A stretch of 9,035 nucleotides of DNA from Bacteroidales bacterium (GCA_028683685.1 JAQUHH010000081.1:1-9035), one strand, 5' to 3'. Numbered from the stretch's first letter, positions 1 through 7,223 are shown. The notes: a model not told the origin generated them from the letters alone. Made by a program: numbers and translations.

Positions 1-806
1 TTGTCAACGCTTTAATTACCGGAACAAAAGCGGGTATTCCTCTCAACAGAAACGACTTAGAAGCTCATTTTCTGGCTGGCGGTCAAATTAAACGCGTAGT
101 AAATGCTTTAATTTCGGCAGACAAAGCCAATATTGATTTAACTTTTAAGTCAGCAACAGCAATTGATTTAGCGGGTCGTGACGTTTTTGAAGCCGTTCAA
201 ATGTCGGTAAATCCAAAAGTTATCAATACTCCTCCAGTAGCAGCTGTGGCAAAAGACGGTATTCAGTTAATTGCCAAAGCAAGAGTCACCGTTCGTGCAA
301 ACATTCGTCAATTGGTGGGGGGTGCTGGAGAAGACACGATTATTGCCCGCGTTGGTGAAGGTATTGTATCTGCCATTGGTTCAGCTGATTCACACAAACA
401 AGTGTTGGAAAATCCAGATAGCATTTCTAAAGTAGTTTTACAAAAAGGCTTGGATTCGGGAACTGCATTTGAGATTCTTTCCATTGATATTGCAGATATT
501 GATGTAGGTAAAAACATTGGTGCACTTCTACAAATGGATCAAGCAAATGCCGACAAAAATATTGCTCAAGCAAAAGCGGAAGAACGTCGTGCAATGGCTG
601 TCGCTGTTGAACAAGAAATGGTTGCCAAAGCACAAGAAGCCAGAGCGAAAGTAATTGAAGCCGAAGCTGAAATTCCAAAAGCAATTGCAGGTGCATTTAA
701 TTCAGGCAATTTAGGAATCATGGATTACTATAAATTTGAAAATATCAAGGCTGATACGGACATGAGAAATTCCATCACTAAAAAGCCAGATAATAAAAAA
801 GAATAA
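1..806 (+). CDS. floA: FloA, flotillin-like membrane scaffold protein (5' partial)
   Basis: The gene is cut by the window start. The frame is open from base 3 and gives 267 visible residues, against roughly 330 for the family, so about 60 N-terminal residues including the membrane anchor are missing. What is seen: a SPFH/PHB-like region with blocks such as NPKVINTPPVAAVAKDGIQL and RANIRQLVGGAGEDTI, then an Ala/Glu/Lys-rich stretch (visible residues about 178-226, QANADKNIAQAKAEERR onward) likely to form a coiled coil, then a short tail with a GNLGIMDYYKFENIKADT block. These are hallmarks of FloA (YqfA/UPF0365). Family knowledge: FloA oligomerises on the inner face of the cytoplasmic membrane and organises lipid microdomains; it is often paired with an NfeD protein, which would lie upstream outside the window. 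The ATG at base 201 is internal, not the real start. A hairpin terminator follows 88 bp after the stop. Confidence 0.93.
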   Translation, partial: VNALITGTKAGIPLNRNDLEAHFLAGGQIKRVVNALISADKANIDLTFKSATAIDLAGRDVFEAVQMSVNPKVINTPPVAAVAKDGIQLIAKARVTVRANIRQLVGGAGEDTIIARVGEGIVSAIGSADSHKQVLENPDSISKVVLQKGLDSGTAFEILSIDIADIDVGKNIGALLQMDQANADKNIAQAKAEERRAMAVAVEQEMVAKAQEARAKVIEAEAEIPKAIAGAFNSGNLGIMDYYKFENIKADTDMRNSITKKPDNKKE

Positions 807-893
807 TAAAATCATCACGATTTTTAAGCTTATTTTTTAGTTTAAAAAACGCTAAATGATGCATTATTTATGAAATTAACTGCAATGTTAATC

Positions 894-938
894 AATCTAA
901 AAAGAATCCATCTCAATGAGATGGATTCTTTTTAGATT
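894..938 (+). terminator. Strong hairpin, Rho-independent terminator, potentially bidirectional
   Basis: This is a perfect inverted repeat with 22-bp arms (894-915 and 917-938) around one central A. The core is GAATCCATCTCA / TGAGATGGATTC. The arms carry A5 on the left and T5 on the right, so transcripts of either strand end in a U-run within the stem end. It lies 88 bp after the floA stop and 105 bp before the methyltransferase start, so it probably ends the floA transcript. A weak A/T hairpin (TTTTTTA-GTT-TAAAAAA, 833-849) lies between it and floA. Confidence 0.8.
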
Positions 939-984
939 ATATTTGTTTATCATTTTTAAAAAACAAACCCCTCTTTTATAAATA

Positions 985-1012
985 TTGAGAATTGAATTGA
1001 TTAATACTTTTG
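985..1012 (+). promoter_or_regulatory. Bacteroidota-type promoter for the methyltransferase gene
   Basis: TACTTTTG at 1005-1012 matches the Bacteroidota -7 consensus TAnnTTTG. A TTG at 985-987 lies 17 nt upstream, within the usual spacing for the -33 element. Transcription would start near 1019 and leave a leader of about 25 nt before the ATG at 1044. The site sits just after the floA terminator, which fits an independent transcription unit. Confidence 0.6.
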
Positions 1013-1043
1013 AGATGAATGTAAAAAACGGAATGATACATTA

Positions 1044-1787
1044 ATGAAAATCAATCAAATGCAAGCGAAACACGACATCATCGGACAGGCAGGAATAGAT
1101 TTTCTGCAAAACCCTGATTCCAAAGCCATTATTAAAGTATGGAGCGATACCATAGAAACAGATGAACTCCCTGTCTCTTACTTATTTCGCAACTTTGAAG
1201 ATATGCCTTTACTAGAGCAACAAGCTTTGAGTCTTTGCCACGGTAAGATTTTGGATGTGGGAGCAGGAATGGGAAGCCACACTTTGTATCTTCAAAACAA
1301 CAAAATGGATGTAACTGCCTTAGAACTCTCTCCGATGGCTTGTGAAGTCATGAAACGACGAGGCATACAAAATATAATAAATGACGACTTTTTCACCATA
1401 TCCGCAGAAACAAAATACGACACCATTCTTTTTCTCATGAATGGAATAGGCATCGCCCAAAATATTGATAGACTTGATTCTTTTTTTAATCAGCTACGGC
1501 ATCTACTAGCCCCCGGAGGACAAGTTTTAATTGACTCTTCCGATATTAGTTATCTTTTTTTAGAAGAAGATGGTAGCATGTATATTGATTTAAATAGCAA
1601 CTACTATGGTGAAATTAAGTATAAAATGAGCTACCTTCAATATAGAGGAAAAGAATTTCCTTGGATCTTCATTGATGAAAGTTTAATTGAAGAATATGCC
1701 AACAAGAATGGGTTTCGCTTTCATAAACTTATGGATGGGACCCATTACGACTATATGGGAAAATTAGAAATTAACAATGTACAGTAA
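1044..1787 (+). CDS. Class I SAM-dependent methyltransferase, substrate unknown
   Basis: The product is 247 residues and soluble, with no signal peptide. It has a Rossmann-type methyltransferase core: motif I ILDVGAGMG at residues 69-77 (SAM-binding glycine loop), the acidic end of strand beta2 at E94 in VTALELSP, an acidic pair NDD at 113-115, motif IV YDTILFLMNGIG at 125-136, and LLAPGGQVLIDSSD at 154-167. About 65 residues precede the core and about 80 follow it (EFPWIFIDESLIEEYANKNGF...); these parts probably define the substrate and I do not recognise them. It is small-molecule-methyltransferase-like, but nothing in the sequence names the acceptor. It stands alone behind its own promoter, with 250 bp before the polysaccharide genes, so a functional link to them is not supported. 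ATG 1044 is chosen because nearby upstream ATGs (1015, 1033) are out of frame. Confidence 0.85.
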   Translation: MKINQMQAKHDIIGQAGIDFLQNPDSKAIIKVWSDTIETDELPVSYLFRNFEDMPLLEQQALSLCHGKILDVGAGMGSHTLYLQNNKMDVTALELSPMACEVMKRRGIQNIINDDFFTISAETKYDTILFLMNGIGIAQNIDRLDSFFNQLRHLLAPGGQVLIDSSDISYLFLEEDGSMYIDLNSNYYGEIKYKMSYLQYRGKEFPWIFIDESLIEEYANKNGFRFHKLMDGTHYDYMGKLEINNVQ

Positions 1788-2038
1788 ACATAAAAAATTG
1801 ATTTTGTAAATGAACTATCAATCATTGTTAATATATAAAACACCAATGATACAAATTCTCAAAATCAAACGAACCCAAAGGGTATTTTAATTTTGCAATA
1901 TTAAAAAATTTAGCACCAAATAAAATAAAGACAATAAAACATCGTTATTTTGCAAAGTGCAATAAAAGGCAAACAAAAATGGTACATTAGAATGCCTTTT
2001 TTTATACATTTGCATCCGATTAATAATAAAAATACAAC
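1788..2038 (+). other. Dyad-rich intergenic region before the polysaccharide pair
   Basis: No coding frame is credible here. The region holds several small inverted repeats: ATCATTG/CAATGAT (1821-1827 and 1844-1850), ACCC-AAA-GGGT (1873-1883), TTGCA-AAG-TGCAA (1950-1962), and AAAAGGCA/TGCCTTTT (1964-1971 and 1993-2000, 21-nt loop) running into seven T residues (1997-2003). The last could be a weak terminator for the methyltransferase transcript or a regulatory hairpin. It lies directly before the -7 element of the next gene. The functional meaning is inferred; the repeats themselves are seen. Confidence 0.45.
2005..2012 (+). promoter_or_regulatory. Putative -7 promoter element for the wzz-ligase pair
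   Basis: TACATTTG matches TAnnTTTG and lies 26 nt before the ATG at 2039. No good TTG lies at the expected -33 distance; the spacer is taken up by the AAAAGGCA/TGCCTTTT dyad and T-run. The promoter may therefore be weak or need an activator. The leader would be short (about 20 nt) and shows no Shine-Dalgarno sequence, which is normal in this phylum. Confidence 0.5.
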
Positions 2039-3073
2039 ATGAAAAAAGACTTTGATTTTAACTCATCGAACATTATTTTATTCATTTGGCATTGGAAAAA
2101 AGTGTTCATTATTGTTGGAGTTGTAGCCGTTCTCATGAGCGCACTATTTTCTTCACCTTGGTTTATTACACCTAAATATAAATCGACCGTTGTCATGTTT
2201 CCCACCTCGACCAATTCGATTTCAAAAGCACTTTTGGCACAAAATGTATATGGTCGACAAGATGTTTTAGAATTTGGAGAAGAATCTGAAGCAGAGCAAA
2301 TGCTACAAATTTTAAATTCCACAAAAATCAAGGAGAGAATCATTGAAAAATACAATTTAGCAGAACATTATGATATTGATCCAGAAGGAAAATTCAAAAT
2401 GACGAAACTACATAAAGAATTTGACAGCAACATCAGTTATAAACGAACAGAGTTTATGGCAGTTGAAATCACTGTGATGGACAAAGATCCACAAATGGCT
2501 GCGGACATAGCCAATGACATTGCTGATTTATTAGACACGGTAAAAAATGAGATGCAAAGAGAAAGAGCATTGCAAGCTTTTAAAATTGTCGAAGTTGAAT
2601 ATTTAAGTTTATGCGAAGAAATACAATGGAAAGAAGACTCATTAAACGAATTACGAAAATTAGGAATTTATGAATACGATTCTCAAGTTGAAACTTTAGG
2701 CGAACAATATGCCATCGCCTTATCAAAAGGGAATTTGAAAGGTGCAGGCGTCATTGAAAAAGAATTAGATAATTTAGCAAAATACGGAGGAGCATTTTTA
2801 TCATTAAATGAAAAACTTTTAAGTGAACATAAACAACTTGCTTCCTTACAAGAAAAATACAAAGAAGCCAAAGTGGATGCAGAAACCTCTTTACCTCAAA
2901 AATTTCTGGTTGACAGAGCGTATAAAGCAGAGAAAAAATCCTATCCTGTTCGTTGGCTAATTGTTGTCGTATCAACTTTTGCTAGTTTACTGCTTGTACT
3001 CATTTCAATTATTGCCTACGACACATTGTCTAATAAAGATTTGCTTTCAGAAAATAATACCGAAAAAGAGTAA
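2039..3073 (+). CDS. Wzz/GumC-type polysaccharide chain-length determinant (co-polymerase)
   Basis: The product is 344 residues with the classic polysaccharide co-polymerase layout: a short cytoplasmic N-terminus ending in WHWKK, TM1 at about 22-43, the post-TM1 block PKYKSTVVMFP (45-55) typical of the Wzz domain, a long charged periplasmic helical region (about 60-300, with coiled-coil-like stretches around 180-290), a pre-TM2 SYPVRW motif, and TM2 at about 306-328 followed by a short cytoplasmic tail. Family knowledge: such proteins form inner-membrane oligomers that set the length of O-antigen, capsule or exopolysaccharide made by a Wzy polymerase. There is no C-terminal tyrosine-kinase domain, so this is the non-kinase (Wzz-like) class. 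The stop is 2 nt before the next gene, an O-antigen ligase/polymerase homologue, which supports the call. Whether the product is O-antigen or another polymer cannot be told. Confidence 0.86.
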   Translation: MKKDFDFNSSNIILFIWHWKKVFIIVGVVAVLMSALFSSPWFITPKYKSTVVMFPTSTNSISKALLAQNVYGRQDVLEFGEESEAEQMLQILNSTKIKERIIEKYNLAEHYDIDPEGKFKMTKLHKEFDSNISYKRTEFMAVEITVMDKDPQMAADIANDIADLLDTVKNEMQRERALQAFKIVEVEYLSLCEEIQWKEDSLNELRKLGIYEYDSQVETLGEQYAIALSKGNLKGAGVIEKELDNLAKYGGAFLSLNEKLLSEHKQLASLQEKYKEAKVDAETSLPQKFLVDRAYKAEKKSYPVRWLIVVVSTFASLLLVLISIIAYDTLSNKDLLSENNTEKE

Positions 3074-3075
3074 CC

Positions 3076-4521
3076 TTGCTAGATAATATTCAAAAAAAGT
3101 GGGTTTATGCAATAGCTGGAGTTTTTATTCTATTAAACTCCTTGCTATTATGGAAGGAGTTTTTTTGGTTTCCAGCTGTAATTGGAATATTATTCATTGC
3201 TTTGTTTGCTTTTTTCGCATCCGACAAGCTCCTTCTATTGATTACTTTTCTAACTCCTTTATCTGTCGACATTAGCAATAAAATTATAAATGCAGGCATC
3301 TCACTTCCATCCGAAGCATTAATGATTGTGTTATCAGCCATATTTTGCCTTCGAATTTTCAAAGACAATGAATATGACATTCGCATTACCAAACATCCTA
3401 TCAGTATTGCTATTTTTATCTATTTAGTATGGCTTTTCATAAGCTCATTAACCAGTGAAATCCCATTGGTTTCTTTTAAATTTTTAGCAGCAAAACTGTG
3501 GTTTATTATCAGTTTCTACTTTTTTTCAATTCTGGTTTTCAAGAAAAACAAAAATCAAATCCGAAATTTTATTTGGATATATGCAATCAGTTTAATTATT
3601 ATTATTTTTTATACCTTTTACAATCATTCTAATTATGGATTTGACAAATCGGTAAGTCACTTGGTAATGCGACCGTTTTATAATGACCATACTTCATACG
3701 GAGCAGCATTGGCAATGTATGCAATAGCCATGACCGGTTTGCTTTTTAATGAAGGATACAGCCGAAGCAAAAAAATATTTTTATCAGCATTGTCACTGAT
3801 ATTGATAGCGGGACTGTTTTTTTCATACAGTCGTGCCGCATGGATTAGCGTTATCGGAGCCATAGGAGTATTGTTTATCATGAAATTTAGAATTAAATAT
3901 TATTGGATATTTTCATTTCTTATTTTAGCCATTGGATTATTCTTTGTCTTTCAGAATGAAATATTTCAAAAACTAAGTAAAAATAATCAAGATTCGAGTA
4001 CAGATTTTGTAGAACACGTTCAGTCAATTTCAAATATTTCTACGGATGCTTCCAATTTAGAGCGATTAAACCGCTGGGATGCAGCTTTTAAACTATTCCA
4101 AGAACGCCCCATTATAGGCTGGGGACCCGGAACCTACCAATTTGTATACGCTCCATATCAGCATTCTCGAAACAAAACCATTATTAGCACCAATGCTGGA
4201 GATGGTGGCAATGCTCATAGCGAATACATTGGTCCATTAGCAGAAACAGGCATCATCGGGCTGCTCACCTTTTTACTGATTATTGCTTATACCCTTTATT
4301 ATGCAAACATCACTTATTTTAAAGCCAAAAATAAAAACATTAAATTGCTCACAATAATCTCCTTAATGGCTTTGGTTTCTTATTATATCCATGGTTTTTT
4401 AAATAATTTTCTGGATACCGATAAATTATCCGTTCCTTTTTGGGGCTTCACTGCCATTATCGTAAGTCTGAATATATTTTATTCAGATGAAGAAGAAAAA
4501 GAGAATAAAAAACTAAAATAA
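3076..4521 (+). CDS. O-antigen ligase/polymerase family (WaaL/Wzy-like) membrane protein
   Basis: The product is 481 residues and highly hydrophobic, with about 10-12 membrane segments. Two blocks identify the Wzy_C/WaaL family: FSYSRAAW (249-256) in a central membrane segment, and a large periplasmic loop (about 292-390) containing LERLNRWDAAF, ERPIIGWGPGTY and then H381-S-(9 residues)-G-I-I-G. The last matches the WaaL signature H[NSQ]x9GxxG, whose His is functionally important in studied ligases. The role is transfer of undecaprenyl-linked glycan to lipid A core, or polymerisation of repeat units; the two activities share this fold and cannot be separated here. The start is a TTG at 3076: an in-frame TAA lies at 3055-3057, no ATG or GTG falls between, and the next in-frame ATG (residue 83) would remove several membrane segments. 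The 2-nt spacing from the Wzz gene suggests translational coupling. Confidence 0.88.
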   Translation: MLDNIQKKWVYAIAGVFILLNSLLLWKEFFWFPAVIGILFIALFAFFASDKLLLLITFLTPLSVDISNKIINAGISLPSEALMIVLSAIFCLRIFKDNEYDIRITKHPISIAIFIYLVWLFISSLTSEIPLVSFKFLAAKLWFIISFYFFSILVFKKNKNQIRNFIWIYAISLIIIIFYTFYNHSNYGFDKSVSHLVMRPFYNDHTSYGAALAMYAIAMTGLLFNEGYSRSKKIFLSALSLILIAGLFFSYSRAAWISVIGAIGVLFIMKFRIKYYWIFSFLILAIGLFFVFQNEIFQKLSKNNQDSSTDFVEHVQSISNISTDASNLERLNRWDAAFKLFQERPIIGWGPGTYQFVYAPYQHSRNKTIISTNAGDGGNAHSEYIGPLAETGIIGLLTFLLIIAYTLYYANITYFKAKNKNIKLLTIISLMALVSYYIHGFLNNFLDTDKLSVPFWGFTAIIVSLNIFYSDEEEKENKKLK

Positions 4522-4555
4522 ACTCCCCTAGTCTTTAATGATACGTTTTTGAAAT

Positions 4556-5083
4556 TTATATCAAATCCTGATAAACATTGGTATAAATTGTTTTTATAAC
4601 TCCATTTATTTCATTTTTCAAATCATAATTGCAAGCCAAAAGATGCAATTCAATAGATTTCTTCCCTTTTCCATACGAGGGTTGATAATATGGAATATTT
4701 ACGATTTCAAAATTCAGATTTTTATAAAACTCATATCTTTGTTTAGTAATCTCATCAATCAATAATTCTATTTCGAGAAATATTGGAGCATTCAACGAAA
4801 TAATATTTTTCATCATTTGTTTCCCGATCGATTTTCGTTGATAATCAGGTCTAACTGCAATATGCTCAACATAAATAAAGGAATTAAAAATCCAATATTC
4901 AACAAAACCAACAAAAATATCAGAAACAAAATAGGCTTCCATCCTATAGTTTGAATTTTTAAAACACGTTTCAAGTTGTGCCAAAGTTCTTCTTTCATTT
5001 TCGGGGAAAGAGGATTCATAAAGGGAATAAACATCTGGGAAAAATTCACTTTCCAGAGTAATTTGAATGAATATTAAAGTCAT
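4556..5083 (-). CDS. GNAT family N-acetyltransferase
   Basis: The product is 175 residues with a GNAT fold: an N-terminal helix region (SLYESSFPENERR, 20-32), strand IYVEHIAVRPDYQ (70-82), the acetyl-CoA pyrophosphate-binding loop at 82-87, strand IFLEIELL (101-108), helix KQRYEFYKNLNFE (114-126), and a C-terminal block YYQPSYGKGKKSIELHLL (132-149) that I associate with a group of uncharacterised bacterial GNAT proteins. The usual QxxGxG/A loop reads QRKSIG, with Ser85 in place of the first Gly. The acceptor substrate is unknown. It is the last of three same-strand genes (pdxA, metH module, this gene), 61 bp after the previous one, and it converges on the ligase gene with only 34 bp between. 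The ATG lies in a small hairpin (5082-5104). No Shine-Dalgarno sequence is seen. Confidence 0.86.
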   Translation of the reverse strand: MTLIFIQITLESEFFPDVYSLYESSFPENERRTLAQLETCFKNSNYRMEAYFVSDIFVGFVEYWIFNSFIYVEHIAVRPDYQRKSIGKQMMKNIISLNAPIFLEIELLIDEITKQRYEFYKNLNFEIVNIPYYQPSYGKGKKSIELHLLACNYDLKNEINGVIKTIYTNVYQDLI

Positions 5084-5104
5084 TTACATGTTTTTATTGT
5101 AAAT
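5082..5104 (-). promoter_or_regulatory. Small hairpin covering the GNAT start codon
   Basis: ATTTACA and TGTAAAT (5082-5088 and 5098-5104) form a 7-bp stem with a 9-nt loop. On the - strand the second arm includes the first two bases of the GNAT ATG (5083-5081), so the start codon could be partly paired in the mRNA. The stem is all A/T except one G-C pair and therefore weak. A regulatory role is only inferred. Confidence 0.25.
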
Positions 5105-5144
5105 TATCTCGCGAAGCCACAGAAAAGTTATAAAGCCCATCATT

Positions 5145-6119
5145 TTATATTTTTCTTGGAATATAATGACCAACCAAACTTGCTATTTGATGAATGTGTT
5201 CGGGAGTCGTTCCACAACAACCTCCTACAATATTTACAAATTTCAATTCAATATATTTTTTCAGGGATTCTACCATCTTTTCAGGAGTTTCTTGATATTC
5301 ACCACAACTGTTTGGAAAACCTGCATTGGGATAAATCGAAATATAAAAAGGAGCTTTTTCGGAAAGTAATTTCACATATGGAATCATCTGCTCAATATCT
5401 GTAAAGCAATTTATTCCAACAGACAACAATGGAAAATGAGAAACAGCCATTAAAAAATCCTCCAAGGTTTGTCCTGATAAAAGTCGCCCTGAATCATCAA
5501 TATTTGCCGAAATCATCACTGGCAAAGTTCTGTTTTTATGTTTAAAAACCTCATCCATTGCCGACAAACAAGCATTTGCATTTTGAACATCAAAAACGGT
5601 TTCCACCAAAAGGATATCGCATCCTCCATCCATCAATCCGCAAATTTGTTCGATATATGCACTTTTCAATGTATCCTTATCGATATTTTGAAAAATCTTT
5701 TTTTCTGGCAAGATGGAAACCATTCGATGCGTGGGTCCAATACTTCCAGCGACAAACCTTGGCTTTTGGATGGTAGCATACTTTTGAGCAGCACGAACCG
5801 CCAATTGAGCAGCCGCCATATTTAATTCATAAACCCTATTTTCCATTCCATATTTGGACATAGAAACACGCTGTGCATTGAACGTATTTGTTTTAATAAT
5901 ATCGGCACCAGCTTCGAGATATTGCTCATGAATGTTTTGAACAATTTCAGATTGAGTCAAAGAAAGCATATCATAGTTACCCCTCTGCAAAAAATCAAAA
6001 TTAGCAAATCTCTTTCCTCGATATTCATCCTCGGATAAATTATAGGATTGAATCATCGTTCCCATGCCGCCATCCATAAGCAAGATGCGAGTTTTTAATA
6101 AATCTTCTAGTTTTGTCAT
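5145..6119 (-). CDS. Homocysteine S-methyltransferase, stand-alone MetH N-terminal domain
   Basis: The product is 324 residues forming one homocysteine-binding (betaine-homocysteine/MetH type) TIM barrel. Motifs in order: LLMDGGMGTMIQ (13-24), GADIIKTNTFNAQ (71-83), GSIGPTHR (125-132), CDILLVETVFDVQNA (167-181), SANIDDSGRLLSGQT (204-218), GINC (235-238), YPNAGFPN (263-270) and GGCCGTTPEHI (299-309). The zinc ligands are C238, C301 and C302; the 63-residue gap equals that of E. coli MetH (C247/C310/C311). It activates homocysteine thiolate for methylation to methionine in the cytoplasm. Folate, cobalamin-binding and reactivation domains are absent. In many Bacteroidota MetH is split into this domain and a second larger protein, so a partner elsewhere is expected. 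A methyl donor such as S-methylmethionine, used without cobalamin, is a less likely alternative. It follows pdxA by 56 bp with no TAnnTTTG promoter in between, suggesting co-transcription. Confidence 0.9.
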   Translation of the reverse strand: MTKLEDLLKTRILLMDGGMGTMIQSYNLSEDEYRGKRFANFDFLQRGNYDMLSLTQSEIVQNIHEQYLEAGADIIKTNTFNAQRVSMSKYGMENRVYELNMAAAQLAVRAAQKYATIQKPRFVAGSIGPTHRMVSILPEKKIFQNIDKDTLKSAYIEQICGLMDGGCDILLVETVFDVQNANACLSAMDEVFKHKNRTLPVMISANIDDSGRLLSGQTLEDFLMAVSHFPLLSVGINCFTDIEQMIPYVKLLSEKAPFYISIYPNAGFPNSCGEYQETPEKMVESLKKYIELKFVNIVGGCCGTTPEHIHQIASLVGHYIPRKI

Positions 6120-6175
6120 GATTAATGCTAAAACAAGCTCTCTAACAATCGTTTTAAAGCTTTCCCTCTGCTTTA

Positions 6176-7195
6176 TTATGGATTTAGGTGCATTTGTCTG
6201 TTTCTACAAATATCAATGGCGTCGTACATTGCTTTGCGGAAAGAATCGGGATTGGCAAGATCTTTTCCAGCAATTTCGTAGGCCGTACCGTGAGCGGGCG
6301 AAGTTCTAACAAAAGGGAGTGCTGCCGTGAAATTCACGCCCTCGCCATAAGAAAGAATTTTGAAAGGAATAAGGCCTTGATCATGATACATGGCTAAAAC
6401 AGCATCAAACTTTTGAATTTGTGCCGACCCAAAAAAACCATCTGCAGGGTAAGGACCAAATGCCAATATGTTCTTATCAAATGCCTCTCTGATGACTGGA
6501 AAAATAATTTCACCATCTTCATGACCCAATACTCCATCGTCACCAGCATGTGGGTTTAATCCTAAAACAGCAATTTTTGGACGACGGATTCCAAAATCCT
6601 CAACCAAAGATTTATGCATTAAAGCAATCTTTTTTAGAATGATGGATTTGGATAGTTTTGCAGATACTTCGCTTATTGGAATATGACCCGTAACAACTCC
6701 AACACGGAGAGCTGGGCTAATCATAAACATTAAAAAATCGTCACTTTTAGCTGCTTTTGCAAAATATTCTGAATGTCCTGGAAAAGGAAAATTACCCAAC
6801 TTCATATTCGATTTATTAATGGGGGCCGTAACGAGGGCATCTATTTTGCCAGCGATTAAATCGGCAGTCGCCATTTCGAGCGACAACAATGCCATTTCAC
6901 TCGCAATTTCAGTAGATTCACCAATATCCACTTTAATTTCTGAATCTACAATGTTTATCAAATTAGGTTTTTTGGAATGTGCCTGAGAGGGATTTCGAAT
7001 AATATTAAATGAAAAATCACCCATTTTTAAAAATTTTCGGTGGTACGAAGCAACTTTAGACGAACCATATACGATGGGCGTACACAATTCATTAATTCTT
7101 AAGTCAATTAAGGTTTTCAGAATAATTTCATAGCCAATTCCATTAATATCTCCATGTGTAATGCCTATTTTAAAATCTTTTTCTTTCGTTTCCAT
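6176..7195 (-). CDS. pdxA: 4-hydroxythreonine-4-phosphate dehydrogenase PdxA
   Basis: The product is 339 residues, close to the usual 330-350. PdxA oxidises 4-phosphohydroxy-L-threonine with NAD+ to a product that decarboxylates to 3-amino-2-oxopropyl phosphate, which PdxJ uses to make pyridoxine 5'-phosphate. Motifs: GITHGDINGIGYEI (11-24), TAPINKSN (123-130), FPGHSEYF (138-145), GHIPISEVS (170-178), GLNPHAGDDGVLGHED (212-227), GPYPADGFFGS (247-257), LAMYHDQGLIPFK (267-279) and FVRTSPAHGTAYEIAGK (295-311). Metal ligands are H171, H216 and H271, with the same spacings (45 and 55) as H166, H211 and H266 of E. coli. The first loop departs from proteobacterial GDPAGIGPE, as I recall for flavobacterial PdxA. 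The start is placed at 7195 rather than the longer in-frame ATG at 7234, because a GAGG-like sequence lies just before it and a -7 promoter box (7231-7224) overlaps the longer start. It is the first gene of a probable three-gene unit. Confidence 0.95.
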   Translation of the reverse strand: METKEKDFKIGITHGDINGIGYEIILKTLIDLRINELCTPIVYGSSKVASYHRKFLKMGDFSFNIIRNPSQAHSKKPNLINIVDSEIKVDIGESTEIASEMALLSLEMATADLIAGKIDALVTAPINKSNMKLGNFPFPGHSEYFAKAAKSDDFLMFMISPALRVGVVTGHIPISEVSAKLSKSIILKKIALMHKSLVEDFGIRRPKIAVLGLNPHAGDDGVLGHEDGEIIFPVIREAFDKNILAFGPYPADGFFGSAQIQKFDAVLAMYHDQGLIPFKILSYGEGVNFTAALPFVRTSPAHGTAYEIAGKDLANPDSFRKAMYDAIDICRNRQMHLNP

Positions 7196-7223
7196 TGTCC
7201 TCGTTTTTAAATCATTATTAATG

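Noticed and set aside
427..696. Antisense open frame of 89 codons across floA.
   Set aside because: Leucine-rich low-complexity translation caused by the Ala/Glu/Lys codons of floA on the other strand; no domain and no promoter.
1771..1831. 9-bp inverted repeat TTAACAATG/CATTGTTAA spanning the methyltransferase stop.
   Set aside because: 43-nt loop, A/T-rich arms and no T-run; expected by chance at this base composition.
4522..4572. Possible shared terminator between the convergent ligase and GNAT genes.
   Set aside because: The only dyad found is a 5-bp TATCA/TGATA stem inside the GNAT 3' end with no adequate T-run; not enough to call.
5538..5825. + strand open frames of 72-95 codons opposite the MetH module.
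   Set aside because: They lie wholly antisense to a gene with clear catalytic motifs and have no recognisable features.
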